A DNA stretch of 64,000 nt from positions 1 to 64,000 of the forward strand of contig JAJIRX010000851.1 of assembly GCA_023853785.1 (NCBI GenBank), written 5' to 3'. Positions 11,801 to 24,147 of this stretch are shown one piece after another. Origin of the DNA: Psilocybe azurescens. Taxonomy: Eukaryota; Basidiomycota; Agaricomycetes; Agaricales; Agrocybaceae. Positions within the stretch are counted from its first letter, which is position 1. Each line of letters opens with the position of its first letter. Position numbers and translations under genes: made by a program. The notes below the pieces were generated by a model. That model did no database searches, was not told where the DNA came from, and worked only from the letters and a program-made list of their open reading frames with translations.

Positions 11801-14446
11801 GTTGACTTTCGACTTACCCTCCAAAGATGTGAGTATGTATATCCGAAGGACAGGCTGATGAAACGGCTTCCTTGAACACTGAGCTGGCCTGGGACAGCGC
11901 CGACGGTAGCGCAAACCTGATTAGCGATGGTGATGTTGGCATAGCTGGGTCCCTGGGGGACGAGGCTGTCACACACGCCATTCAAAGTCCTGAATTCGTT
12001 GGCCATGACAGCTTCAAAGCCGTATTTGAGGGGCTAGTAGGCCGTGAGTTTCATTTTAGCGTCTAGTGTTATGAGCACAAAGCTTACGTTGATGTAGGTA
12101 AACCATCTTAAAACCCAGATCATGGACGAATCGGGGAGAACGTAGCCTATAACAATCGAATTAGTGGGTCATTCCAATCGGAAGCGAACTTCGATCTTAC
12201 CCGTATAAAGCGCCATAGAAAGGATTGACATTCCAGCAAGTGTTTGAGCAGTTGCTAGAAAAGGCAACAATCGGTTCAGTATTTATAATTGGGAAAATAG
12301 TATTAGCTCACCTTCGGACTGGCACATAGCTGCCAGACTTCGGAAGTACGCTCGCATGAGAACAGCGGTAAAGAAAACGAACAGCAGGAATATACTATAG
12401 GGAGTATGAGCAAACGACGCAAGACAATAGTCAGAATACGCACAAGAATTGTTCAGCTGTTTTCTGCAATCCAACCAACGAGTATACTAATCCTCCGAAT
12501 ACGAGCGACGTGAAGAAGGTGACCGGAACATCGACAAGAGTCAACGCAACAGCCTCGATGAAAGGATGGTATAAGCCCCACTGCTGATGCCTCAAGATGA
12601 TGGGTCGTTGAGAGAAGAGAGCGGGTATTTCGGTCGTGGACATGAGCGCGGATAAGAAGAGTGCACTGTAGTAATGATGGTCATCAGGGAAAGAACCAGT
12701 GTGTATATACTAGACAGACACTCACAAGAAGAGCACACCGGAACGAGAGTAAAATGCAGATGCCTTCTCGGGAGCTTTCAAGAAAAGTGTACCCATAATA
12801 ACACCCTGGAAGATGAAGCCACTAGACGACAACAAAGTTAGAGCGAAATAACGAATCATATTCGAAGTAACACCGACATGACGTTGATCATAGTGACCAG
12901 TTTAGCACCGAGGACGATATGGAAGCGTCTGACCATGACTGCAGAGGCCTGGGTTGGAAGAGATGCGATGTATGGAGAGGTTCGTCGAGCGTATTTGGCA
13001 TGTTCGGCGACCACACTCTGCTTGTAATTGGACACGGTTTTTTCATCGGCGAGACATTCATCGAGATAAGTCTTCATATCATCCCGATTCTGTTCTCCAG
13101 CAGCAGATAGAGAAAATGATGCTGCAAATTCAGCTGCAGTGCGTGGAAGAGGCGCATCGATCTGTCGCGGAATTCGAGCGTTCGGATCCGTAACTGCAAC
13201 CAAGAAATCTGCAGTGGTTTGACGATGGGCAGGTTCATAGCCTAGATTGATGAAATATTCTTTTGCTTGCTTGGCTGGTCCAAAGTATGCCATTCGGCCC
13301 TCGTAGATGACACAGACCTGATGGTGTTATGAGACGAAGATAAAGAACACTGGGCATGAGAAGGGAAAACATACCTTATCGAACAAGTCGTATAGGTGCT
13401 CCCCAGCTTGATATAGGGATACAATGGTCGTAAGTCTAGTGACATCTGTAGCAGTTCGTAGTGCTTGAACGTATTCCAAAGCTGTCGATGAATCGAGGCC
13501 TCGTGTCGCGCTGGAAGGTGTTCATGAGTCAGAACCCTTCACGGGGAAATAACAAATTCACTCACTTATCCCACGAGGTAAGGCATGTCCTGGCGGCCAA
13601 GGCCTCACAGATAGAGACACGCTTCTTCTCACCACCCGACACTCCGCGGAGGATGGCGTCACCAATTGGCGTGTTCTTTGTATGCTGAAGGCCGAAGAGT
13701 GTCATCAGAGTGTCTGTCGTAGTCTCTGCGTAGTCGGATCTGGTAAGTCCAAGACGTTGCTTGGGTGCGCGTACTCGAGCTGCGAATTTGATGGTCTGCG
13801 ACACTGTCAAGGTCGGGAAGTGGATATCGTCTTCCGGGCAGTATTGGATGTCCCCCGGTAGGACTTCGCAATTGTCTCAGGCGAAAATGAGTCGTAGTGC
13901 ACATCACCATTCACTGCATGGAATTCGTCTCGTTTGTTGCTGAGAATCTTGAGGAACGTGCTACACCCTGAACCAGGTCGTCCCAAAACAACTAAAGAAT
14001 AATCAGATACATAGAATAAGCTACCCAACTGATTAGCTTACGTAGCATCTCGCCCGGCCGTACGACACCCTCGAAGCCAGATAGGATGTCACGGGTAGCA
14101 GGATGGCGTTGATTTTGTATGACTTTGATGAGGTTGAGAGGATTGAGAGTCGATCCGATGGTGTCTTGGTGAGATGCAGCAGCACCAAGGCCCACAACAT
14201 GTAGATCTTTGAAAGTCACCCCGAGTTCTCGAGGTATTATTCCCGCCTCTTTACGGCTTCAAACACACTATTAGCCTTGTATGACGCCAGTGTTATCAAA
14301 GCTTACCTATCCACCATGTCCCGCAGGACCTTTTCAAAGTCAAAACCTTCATGGACGGATGTTACTTGGTGGTCTATTTGTGTCTTTTCAGACAGTTCAA
14401 ACTTTTCAGATAGTTTGGAAGATTGGCTCTGGAGGGGCGAATCCAT
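8845..14446 (-). CDS. PDR-type ABCG transporter (copy 1)
   Basis: Full-size pleiotropic-drug-resistance ABC transporter, NBD-TMD-NBD-TMD, about 1,400 residues, expected in the plasma membrane as an ATP-driven exporter of xenobiotics. NBD1 has the PDR-type Walker [10 protein letters not shown] (Cys for Lys), signature [13 protein letters not shown] and [10 protein letters not shown]. The first TMD follows [15 protein letters not shown], with [20 protein letters not shown]2 has [45 protein letters not shown] and IHQ|PSAELF. The C-terminus ends in [17 protein letters not shown]. The gene has about 20 short introns, and the H-loop IHQ is on a 10-nt microexon (10666-10675). The start at 14446 is the first ATG in frame, six bases after a TGA. 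One base is missing at the G run (coding strand) at 13852-13856. The substrate is unknown. Confidence 0.93.
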
Positions 14447-17400
14447 CCTTCAAGGTAGTCGAGCCTCTGCGCTCAAAGGCAAAGACAATGAAAGAGAGAT
14501 GTCAAGGTAGACTAGGTATAAGGACACCCCTGGAGGATACAAAGTGGAAAACGAGTCCTGGATAGACTTCGAGGGAGGCAGCAACCAAAACTATGGAGGA
14601 AAAGCAGACGGTCTTACTCGAGGCGGAGTAGGGTTTTGTACCTTAGCCAGCGATCTAAAAATGGCTGGGCCGATACATTAGGACCCATAGGATAACAAGG
14701 TAAATGAATGAAAGGAGAATGGCTGCAGCGACTCGGTTTCTACATGTGCGATCTCGGCTAGAGTGACGCAGCTTGAATGAAGATGAAGCAGAGCCCGAAG
14801 CGCTGTCAAACTGTATACTGTAAGCCCACTCCATTGCGTTTAGCACTGATGCTCGTCGCTCCCCGATGATACATAGCCGAAGCAATTGAGCAAACAACGC
14901 CTGACGGCATGCTCCCCAGATTCCCGATGGAGGTTAAGCGTGAATCTCGGATTAAGCTTTAAATCTCCATTAAGTAGTTGCTAGACCACGGAAGATCCAA
15001 GAACAAGAGGCTGTTGTAACGTTGGAGAACAGATTTTGTTGAGCGAAATTGCAAGGTGGTTCCAAATTAGAAAATGTCTCTCATTGTCAAGGGGTTCCTC
15101 CGAAAAGCACGTGATTTGCTTATGCTCGGCGATAAGTGGACTGAGAGCGTGCTACTGTCCACTCTCTCTTGTGTATGTACATTGTCTCCTGGGTAGAGGC
15201 TTTTATTATTATTAAGGACAATTTTTGTTGTCTCTTGACTCTTCGCTTAGATGGCGTTAGAGTCATCAATGATGGAAAATCAATGGAAAGTGGAAAGTAG
15301 CTTTCAAACCGAGACCACCTGGAAATCACATCCGATCCGTGCATATCCGCTTCGTCATTTCCATTCACGAGATTCACATATCTCCGATTTGCTCAGAGCA
15401 AAGTTGTGGGTTCCGCTTAACTTCCTATTCCGTCCAACCCGACTTGGATCGTTTGTCGGGCCCCAGAGGGCCGTGATGACTTGCAATGCCATCTCCCTCG
15501 TCTTTGACACTACATATGGGCATACCCAGCGAGGCTGAGTGCTCAAGAGCGCTGCAAATATGCAATTGTCATTGGCTGAAACTATCATCATGTCCGAAAG
15601 GTGTTGTAACGAATGTCCCTTATAGGATATCTATTAAAGTGATTGTGATATGGTGCACACCTTTGCGTCGTACATGGCATGTTTACTCACATGTCTTCGG
15701 GTCCTCCCGTGTTTTTGCATTGTGCTACGGTTACTTAAATGTCAACGTTATATTTGAACAGGCAGAAATGCTGACTGCGCAGTTAATAATCATTCCTGGA
15801 CCTGGTACGATTATCCGGAGAATATCATCCACTACAATCAGCATAGTTTCGAGGACAGCGATGAATGGCCGTGTTTGAACCTTCGTTTTTCTCTCGATAC
15901 TTGAAAAGCCTAGCACAACACCACGCTAACAAGCAATTTATATATATAACCGATTTTATCGCCTCAAATGTTCTGCAGAATGAATGATAAACTGCATTCA
16001 AGTCTGCTACATGTGTATGTAGTGTGTTCGCTAATGGTCAATATGTCTTTGTGAAAGTGGCTACAGTGACTGCGGCGTCGGATATCACTCTTCCTCTTTG
16101 CATGCACTTGCTGCAGGCTCGCTACGGCTTAATTACACCTTCCAGGATAATGGGGCCTTGGGATATTGTCTCTTGAAATTATTCTTATCACAGGCGCTTG
16201 CCCGACCCCGCCACCCCGAGGTTTACTAAATACCGCCTCTCCGCGTAGTTATATCACGTCGTAGGCTAACAATAACCTGTTGTCTTATCGTAATCTTGAG
16301 CCAATTAAACGTGTAGAATGAAATTCTCAAAGGTCTATTTATTCACCCAAGTGGGCAAGAGCGCTGCATCCAAATATAGATTTGTGCTAACAACGAGCAT
16401 CGGTGGAGACGAGTAATTATCTATCAGTTTAGCAGCCGACTGAAGTTGAGCTTCTGGATTAGTGAAGGAGACTGAAATCAATACTGTTTTGGATCAAGCT
16501 CCGATGATGTCGAGGAGCAAGCATTGCTTGCATCAGAGTAGACAGACAAATTAGGTAGAGAGCGCAATACGTAATCTTACTGACATACCAGCGTAGATGG
16601 TTATCAACACCATTGTACACTTGATGATTGGCTATTATAACCTTCAACTCTGCGTAATAAACTTGTTAAATTAGAGCCTGCAGGAAACCTAGAGGTATTT
16701 GTGTCCTGACCATAGCGCGTCGAGAACCAAGGCTGCAATGAAATCCCATATCTATAAATAGGCCAACTATTAATATCTGAACCACTGAACTTCTTCTCAG
16801 TAACATCAGAATTCGAACAACGCCGCACGTCCAGATGACAACATACTAGTATGATACTACTTCGATGCGGTTGTAATAGGGTGCTTAGTGCCTGTATTCA
16901 TTGAGTCATAGAGAGTGTTGATAAGATACCTAATCGGAGCAAAAGATGTAGCTATCGAAGGTGCTCCGCTTCCAGACAATTGCAAGCGTGGTCGATATGG
17001 ACGGCAATCGAGATCGTGTCGGAGTCAGAAGCAATAAGGACAACCAAAAACCTCTGGGCAATTAGTGAGTGTTACATAGGTACGCACGATATAAGGGACA
17101 CCTGGGTCTGTTCAACTTTCTTTTTATACATTTGGTGTATTGATGCCTTGCCGGTGGAAGGGATTCAAGCTCGTCGAAGTCCCAAAGTCCTTGCTGCAGG
17201 CTTGATGGTAAGTAAATGAGCGAGTGTCGCCTCACTCAAGGGACACGACATGGAAAATGAACGGATCAGTTCTGCCAGAGTTGGCCGAGATCAACGTTTC
17301 AACTTTTTCTATGAGCAGTATGAAGGGTTGATAGGAATATTTATATTAACCGGATTGAACGGTGGACCCGAATATATGCCTACCAACTATATGATCTCGG

Positions 17401-18723
17401 AAAAACTGTGCTGCGTACAAAGAGCACTATAACACGCTTAGGACACGGAACGACCTGCAACATTGCATGGACCTTGGTCTACTGCGCTGACAGTGCTCTT
17501 CTAGTGCACATCGTTTTGTTCCAATTGCCCTCCTATTAGGCTCGAGTCCGATTCGTCCCGCCGTGAGTGCCCTATCTGAAAGGGATGTTGATCCATCCGA
17601 CTGACTCCAATAAATGGCCACATACTAGGATATATATCGCACTACGTTAATGCTTGTATACATCATAGAGCGGTTATTTCCAGCAGTACTATGTACCAAG
17701 TTCCTGCGTCTCTCCATTGCTTTTAACATCATGAGATTTTCGAGTAAAAGGGATGAGGAATCGATGAGTCGGTCAGTTCATTCTCTGCGCTCATCACATC
17801 TTGGGCAACCTCGAAGGGCCCGGGAGTTTGTGGTTGAATTTTAGGGGAATCTAGAGACCAGCTTCTTCTTCTCTTATTCTCTCACTGTCCATCCAAGGAA
17901 AATCTATTGTGCAGAGATTAGCTATTGTGGCCCATAGGTCTTGTAGTTGATTGTCCATTTTGATCATCTTGACCGTACACGGCCCTCACGGTGATACTCT
18001 AACAATGAGAGGAAAGCTCAGTACAATAGCGTGAAGAGGGACCAAAAATATCAAATGCAGGAAAGCAACGAGTTTGACGCCATAGACTCGGAGGTGGAAG
18101 CTAGGTAAACGTTGTATAGTGACTACTAGGAACCATCAACCTGAGTTCAAACTGAGTCTTAAATTAACCAGCGTTAAATCTAAAATTAGATCGGCAGCAT
18201 TTCAAAAAGCCGCAGAATTCACGCTTTCTTGTCAGCTGTACGGTAGCAGAAGTTGTCCATGCCCACTACTCAAAGGAGTCCGGCAAGTCATTTTATTGGG
18301 TATTTCGTAGCAAGCCGAGATTTGCCGTTACTGATGCTGACGTGCAGCCTCCAGGGGGCTCAGGAGAGTTCGCATGCCAGTGGTCAAGTACTTAACGTTT
18401 CAATAATGTTTAATGGTCGGATGTCAAGGTACTTTTCCACTCATCCAGACTTCCTCTATACAGCTCTACAAATAATTCATCTTGCGAACCGAATGAAAAC
18501 GTACTCATGACTTCAGCCATAAACTTCTCTAGAATGGATTGATAATTTCACGGATGTTCTCCACCCCTCAATGTTACCGATGTCACTGATATTGACAGAT
18601 TGACCTTTCTACGTGTTAAATGCTCGCAGATGGGACCTGACTGCGAAACACACAAAAATCTACATTCCAAACCCAATAAATGCTGGGTCGAGTCGCTTTG
18701 TTATTCCGCCTCCCCCCTCTTTG
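14447..18723. other. Large gene-poor interval between ABC transporter 1 and the WSC gene
   Basis: About 4.3 kb. The first few hundred bases should hold the ABC transporter 1 promoter. The remaining open frames (for example near 14655-14897 minus and 15486-15916 on both strands) have no conserved motif or plausible splicing. I see no gene here. Confidence 0.45.
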
Positions 18724-20658
18724 ATGACTTTATTCTCCGGTGTAGGCATCGTGTCCCTTTACATGGCAGTCGCCATCCATCAGGTACATGATCTATCAGT
18801 CATAGACTATCTATCTATAGTGTTGTAGACCTAGTACTCATTATCTGTCTAGCTAGGTATCCATGGAGAAGGAACTGCACTCTTGGGTGCCAGGCAGAGC
18901 CCAGGATGATCTTCTTTTGGATGTTACACGTACGTATGGCTCATTGCTTCAGGGACGCTAACAAAATACATTTTTTATTAGAGATAGTAGCTCTCAAAGG
19001 ACTTTAAGGGCCCAGTCGTTTGTAAGCGACTCGTTGACTCCGGGACAGTGCATGCAGTTTTGCGGTAATCGGACGAGCTTCCCCACAACAGGTTACCCTT
19101 TTGCTGGAATGCACGTTGACGTAAATATATTCCGCACACAACAAACCCCAAAAGAAACCTACTGACCAGTGAGATTATCAGGAATGCTGTAAATTTAAAC
19201 TCTTATAATCGGGTTCACCGAGATGTCCATACTGACGACCTTATAATTCTTTCAGTTTGCGATGTAGTAGTCCAACAAAGCGGAACTCTCGCTGACCCCG
19301 GCGAGTGCAATCTATTCTGTGAGGGAGACTCCTTTAAAGAGTTCAACTGTGGTGGAAATGACCGTGTTAGTATCTACTTCACCGGAACGCCTTCTCCCAG
19401 AATTCCAACTGCTGCATCACCTTCGGTTATTCCTCCGGCGTTTAGCGGAGTGCAACCATGGAACTACGTTGGGTGCTACAGGTAGGCTTTATTTATTGAT
19501 TCAATAGCGACTTGTGCGTTTTGTATAAACCATATAAATAGCGACAGCGCAACCGATCGCACACTCGAAAGGCTTGTCGCCTCCAATACCGACCTTAACA
19601 AATGCCCCGAATTTTGCAATGAAGCTTTCCCCGTCTCCCTTGCTTTGCCGTTGATATACGCAGGCGTTCAAAACGGAGGCGATTGCTGTAAGTAACTATA
19701 GACAACTGTACTCGTATCATAACCGTGACATTGAAAATTAATTGATACCCAGGGTGTGGAACGTCCATCTCAAGCACCGCACAAAGACTGCCTGATATCC
19801 TCTGCGAGTCGCTATCATGCTCCAATGACGTCGGGCAAGCGTGCGGCGGCCCTTCCGCGCTGGCTGTTTACGAGTCTCCCCTCCTGACCCGTCCCCCCAT
19901 CACAGCCTGTGATCCCACAATACCCATACCATCCAACTTCCAACTCCTCGCAAAATTGATTGTAAATGTCACCGAGTCAGGCGGACTCCCCATTGACACT
20001 GATTTCCCAATTACTATGGTTAGTTTGGAAGATGGTCATATTACTGACAGCAGTGGCGCAATCAAGACTGTCTCCCAAGCGGGCATACTTTCCGTGCGTA
20101 CTTTCCTTTCATTTGGAACCACATAATAGTAACAGGAAAGTTCCTATGTCCAACTCCTGTGATCAGAGCTGTGCCTTCTGCCCATTCGCAGTCACCTTTA
20201 ACCTGACTACCACTGGCCAGCTGGTGGCCAGCGTTCGCCCTGATGCACCATCCCGACCCATAATATCTCCTCCTAAGGCAGGGACGCCATATTTTGTGCA
20301 GATCGCATCCCCCATACGCACATTTGGCGGATACTGTCTCGCTGTAAGCACCTCATGCTCATGGCTGTAAAAGAATCGTCAATCATACCATTTTCTTATA
20401 TTATAGCAAAGCAGGTTGACAGTCGGGGTGTTGACGCTCAACCCAGCTTTCCTTCAACCTTTACCTTTCAGCGCTCCTCCAGGGTCTACTATTGATCCAA
20501 ACGTTCCTTGGTCACTCTGCATCAACGGCACACTAAATCAGCCACCAGCTCACCTCAGCATAGACGACATCGTCTACAAGCAGTTCATGTTCCAGCCCGG
20601 ATTCAATTTCACAAAATGCTTCGACATGGAGCTGCAGATTGTGCACGAAGTAGCATGA
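18724..20658 (+). CDS. Secreted protein with two WSC domains
   Basis: Exons 18724-18783, 18857-18929, 18982-19120, 19182-19188, 19256-19481, 19542-19687, 19753-20093 and then C-terminal exons ending at TGA 20656-20658. The first 20 residues are a hydrophobic signal or anchor. WSC domain 1 runs GCYTDSSSQRTL...PGQCMQFC...YPFAGMHVD|EC|FCD...GECNLFC...CGG. WSC domain 2 is textbook: YVGCYRDSATDRTLE...CPEFCNEAF...YAGVQNGGDC|WCG...CGGPSALAVYES. The C-terminal part (TFGGYC..., LCINGTLNQPP...) matches no family I know. WSC domains bind glycans, so a cell-wall or extracellular role is inferred. The second domain's C|FC is built from a 7-nt microexon. One base is missing in the T run at 18915-18918. The junction after 20093 is not resolved. 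Confidence 0.82.
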
Positions 20659-21351
20659 CAACGTTTGGAAACAGATAGCCTTCTTCGAATAATGTATACG
20701 GCCGCTGTCTCTCTATTTCTTAGACAACAGAATAGGTAGACTGGCACAATAAATCGTGAACACATTAGAAGTAATCAGAGTGTTGTTGGCCGTAATGTTT
20801 CCAACAGTTCCCGCCACCTCCATTCTACGCGGAAACGATGCAGATACTTCACAAAGTTCGCATTAAACGTGAAGAGTTGCGGATCTTGTTTGACGGGAAA
20901 GCAGTCCATCTCGCATTTTGAGGCAGAGCCAAGGGGGAGACTGGCGTTTTTATTTAGGGGCGTCCAAGCGGACGGTCACGTAAGCATGTGATGGTGGATC
21001 ACAAGCTTTGACCGAAGCTTCCCACTGCCAGTGCCCGCAACCGGAATTCAAACCCTCTAGGTGTAATTTTCACCACAGTTTCTCATTGCTGAATGCATGT
21101 GACGCCCCATTCATTACCGAGAAAAACGTACAATCAACAGGTCAAACAATCGCTTTTAAGCTTCTGCATATGAATAAAAAAAAGTGAGTTTTATTGGGGT
21201 GGTGGAGAATCTAGTACCGCACAACGAGAGAAAGGTCGTGTCATGTGTAAAGAGCATTAATGATCTATAGTTGCGGTCGCTGATAAAGCAGAAACGAAAG
21301 TAAAGATAAGTAAAATTCGGGGTAAAAGCAGCCGAAAGACCGTTTACCTCT
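20659..21351. other. Convergent intergenic spacer
   Basis: Lies between the 3' ends of the WSC gene and the MPP-beta gene. An A-rich tract near 21171-21183 is the only feature noted. Confidence 0.4.
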
Positions 21352-22977
21352 CTAGTATATCATAGACGACATGTCATTGCGAATACGGTTGTAGTCCAGT
21401 AGACCTTCAATGGGTCCAAGAGCAGCAATGGCAATCTGCAAAGATATTGACATCAATGAATAGACACTGAGAACATTGGGAGAAAACACCAACATCTTTA
21501 TCCCAAAGGTATTTCTGGGCGACTCGCTTGATCTCATCGACAGTGACGGCGTCGACGGCACTCTCGATTTGCTGAGGGTGAATCTCCGTCCGCTGGTGAC
21601 GAGCTGACGGCCAATATCCTCAGCGACGGCTGTGGTACCGTCAAGACCCAAGAGCAGACCAGCTTTGAGCTGGCTCTTGGCGCGCTCAACTTCTACAGAC
21701 GTGGGGGCGATACTCATGCGGGTCCACTCCTTAAGGGTGAAGTGGGTAAGATCATCCAAGTTCATGAAGTTCTCGGAGACCAGGTAGATACCCCACAATC
21801 CGGTATCAGAGTACGATGTCGAGAATGACATGAACGAGTTGGCGAGGTTATTCTGCGAGATGATGTGCGACAAGCGAGAGGAGGTCAGAGAGGAGCTGCC
21901 GAGGCTGCGGTCCCAGTTGCCAAAGATGCTCTGCATGACCATCATAGGGAAGTAGTCGGGCGAACTCCAGCCAACACCCTCGACGGCGATGGCGATGTTG
22001 GCTGTGGGGATAGTGTCGTCCCGGATGCGGACCTCGGAACCAACGAAGGTGGTCTTGGGGTGGGCGAGACGACCAAGGGGGATGGGGTTGGAGGAAACAG
22101 GGAGGGAGGAGAAGTGTTTCTTGGCGAGCTCAACAAGCTCCTTGTGAGCGACACCACCTGTGCCAACGAGCACCATCCTGTCGGCGGTGTAGTTGGTTTT
22201 GATGTATGAAGCGAGGTCATCGCGGTTTATTGACAGAATATTGTCTTTGGGACCAAGAATGGTACGTCCAAGAGCCTGGCCTGACATTGACATCGACCAT
22301 TAGCATAGGAAAGGCGGTGGTATGATTCCAACAAGATTTTTAATCTGTTAAACGCTGACGTACCTTGGAATGCAACAGCATGGAGATGATCAAATACGAC
22401 CTCTTCAAGCTGTTTGTCCACTTCCTGTTGTTCCCTCAAAATCACATCCCTCTCCCGCTCGATCGCAGTCGTCTCCAACTTCGAATTTTGCAGAATGTCG
22501 CTGATGATGTCCACGGCGGCGGGTACGTCCTTTCGGAAGCTCTTGGCGTAGTAGACGGTTTGCTCTCGTGAAGTATACGCATTCAGATGGGCTCCAAGGT
22601 TCTCGACCTCTAGTTCAAGAGCGTGTTGTGAACGGCGGCCTGTTCCTTTGAAGGCCATGTGTTCGAGGAAGTGGGCGGTTCCATTGGTCTTGTCTGTCTC
22701 CGCACGGCTACCAGCGTCGATCCAAACACCGACGGTAGCGGTCTGGGCGTGTGGCTGAGCCTCTGTAGCTACCGTCAGACCATTAGAGAGAGTGGAGACC
22801 TCGGTGAAGGGGGATGCGGGAACATTGTGTGCTGTCGCGAACCCGCGCAGAGCTCGCTGGCAATTTTCACGACTTTGGTGAGTTTTCTTGACATTCCCGG
22901 AGAGGTTCAACTACATAACTCACTGGGTTACGAGCAGCACTCTTGATAACACGGCTTAGGACCGTTCTGGAGACCAT
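21352..22977 (-). CDS. MAS1: Mitochondrial processing peptidase subunit beta
   Basis: Catalytic subunit of the matrix peptidase that removes N-terminal targeting presequences from imported precursors, acting as a heterodimer with MPP-alpha. Four exons (22924-22977, 22364-22856, 21494-22280, 21352-21435) give about 472 residues, the usual length. Residues 1-25 form a basic presequence ([18 protein letters not shown] then [10 protein letters not shown]). The inverted zinc motif HFLEH is followed by MAFKGT, and the second-site Glu lies in [18 protein letters not shown]. The C-terminus [15 protein letters not shown] is characteristic. One base is missing in the GGG at 21576-21578 (CCC in coding sense), within [13 protein letters not shown]. 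With it, the exon sum is 1419 nt and in frame. As an essential single-copy gene, this argues for sequence error rather than decay. Confidence 0.95.
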
Positions 22978-24147
22978 GGAAACACAAATCCTCTGGTTTG
23001 ACAAGTTTTCTAGAGAAAGCACTTGCTCGGAATATCACGCAACGTCCACATCGGAGTCTGCCGGAAGACCTATTTCAGAGTCATGTGATCTAGGCCTGGT
23101 AAATCGCAATCTGGGGCTCAACAAGTTTGCCCTTAAACTATTTTGCCCGCAGCCAGCTGCGCTTTGAAACTGGGTGAATGGCTTGGATTTTATCAGCTTA
23201 ACACAATTCTGTGCCTTTATGCCTTCTCATTGAGGGCAATTATTCTCCCTGTTGGGATAATTAAAACGATATGTATGCATTGTCGCTGCGCAAGTAGCAC
23301 GGCAGTGTACTTACGTGTCCCACACATGCAATAATACCCTAGATCCAGGTGTATTGTATTCTTCAACGTCACTACGCACCTACTGTTGGCATATTGCTTC
23401 CGTTTATTTCCGCCCTCGACTTTCTTATTCGGTGATACGCTCTGCCTGGACTGGACACTACTTTCTTGGGTATGGCTCTACTCGTGATCTACTGTGTCAT
23501 CTATAAAAGGCCGAGCGCCCCATTGAAACCGGTCTTTCTTATCTGATACCTGGAGAGATGACATGCAACGGTGCCTAGCTGCGCTTTGGAGGCCTTCTTC
23601 CTACTTTTGAGGCCATCAATTATGCACGGTGTGTAACTGCGCTACCAATTAAGATAACCATTTATTGTTCCTTGGGTACGCGTACCAGCGGCACACTCTT
23701 TGTGAAAACCTCGAATAAGAATTATTTCCATCCAGGTCCCTGCCCAGTACTATGGCTTGTTCGTGTGGTTGGTAAACAAGTTGAGTCGGAATTTAACGCA
23801 TAATACGCATAATACCTAAGTCGGTGATTCTCACAATTGTGTATGTCGAAAGTGGTACCAATATAGTTGGCTATGCTGAACGATCCATTTTCAAATATTA
23901 GATAACTTTCCCGGCGTTTAGCTGCGGAAACTTGGCTACCTCCGAACCATGTCAAGGTCTGACTTACTCGCGTCTTGTTTGCTTTACAACAACACGTAAT
24001 GTGCGCCAATCCCATTAACTCATTGTGGATTTGCAATGTGACGGTATCCGACTTTCCGCATACACATAAATAGACGTACCTCTCTTCCTCTTCCTCACCT
24101 CCCATTAACATACTTACATAGCATATCAACGTCTGATTCTTTCGAGA
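22978..24147. other. Divergent intergenic region
   Basis: Shared upstream region of MPP-beta (minus) and ABC transporter 2 (plus), so it should hold both promoters. The 3' part before 24148 is CT-rich (TCTTCCTCTTCCTCACC), as usual for fungal core promoters. No gene seen. Confidence 0.4.

Noticed and set aside
15486..15916. Open frames on both strands (130 and 61 codons) considered as a gene
   Set aside because: They overlap on opposite strands, lack motifs and are surrounded by non-coding AT-rich DNA.
21865..22209. 114-codon plus-strand open frame inside MPP-beta
   Set aside because: It is the antisense shadow of a GC-rich MPP-beta exon; the minus-strand reading has the family motifs.
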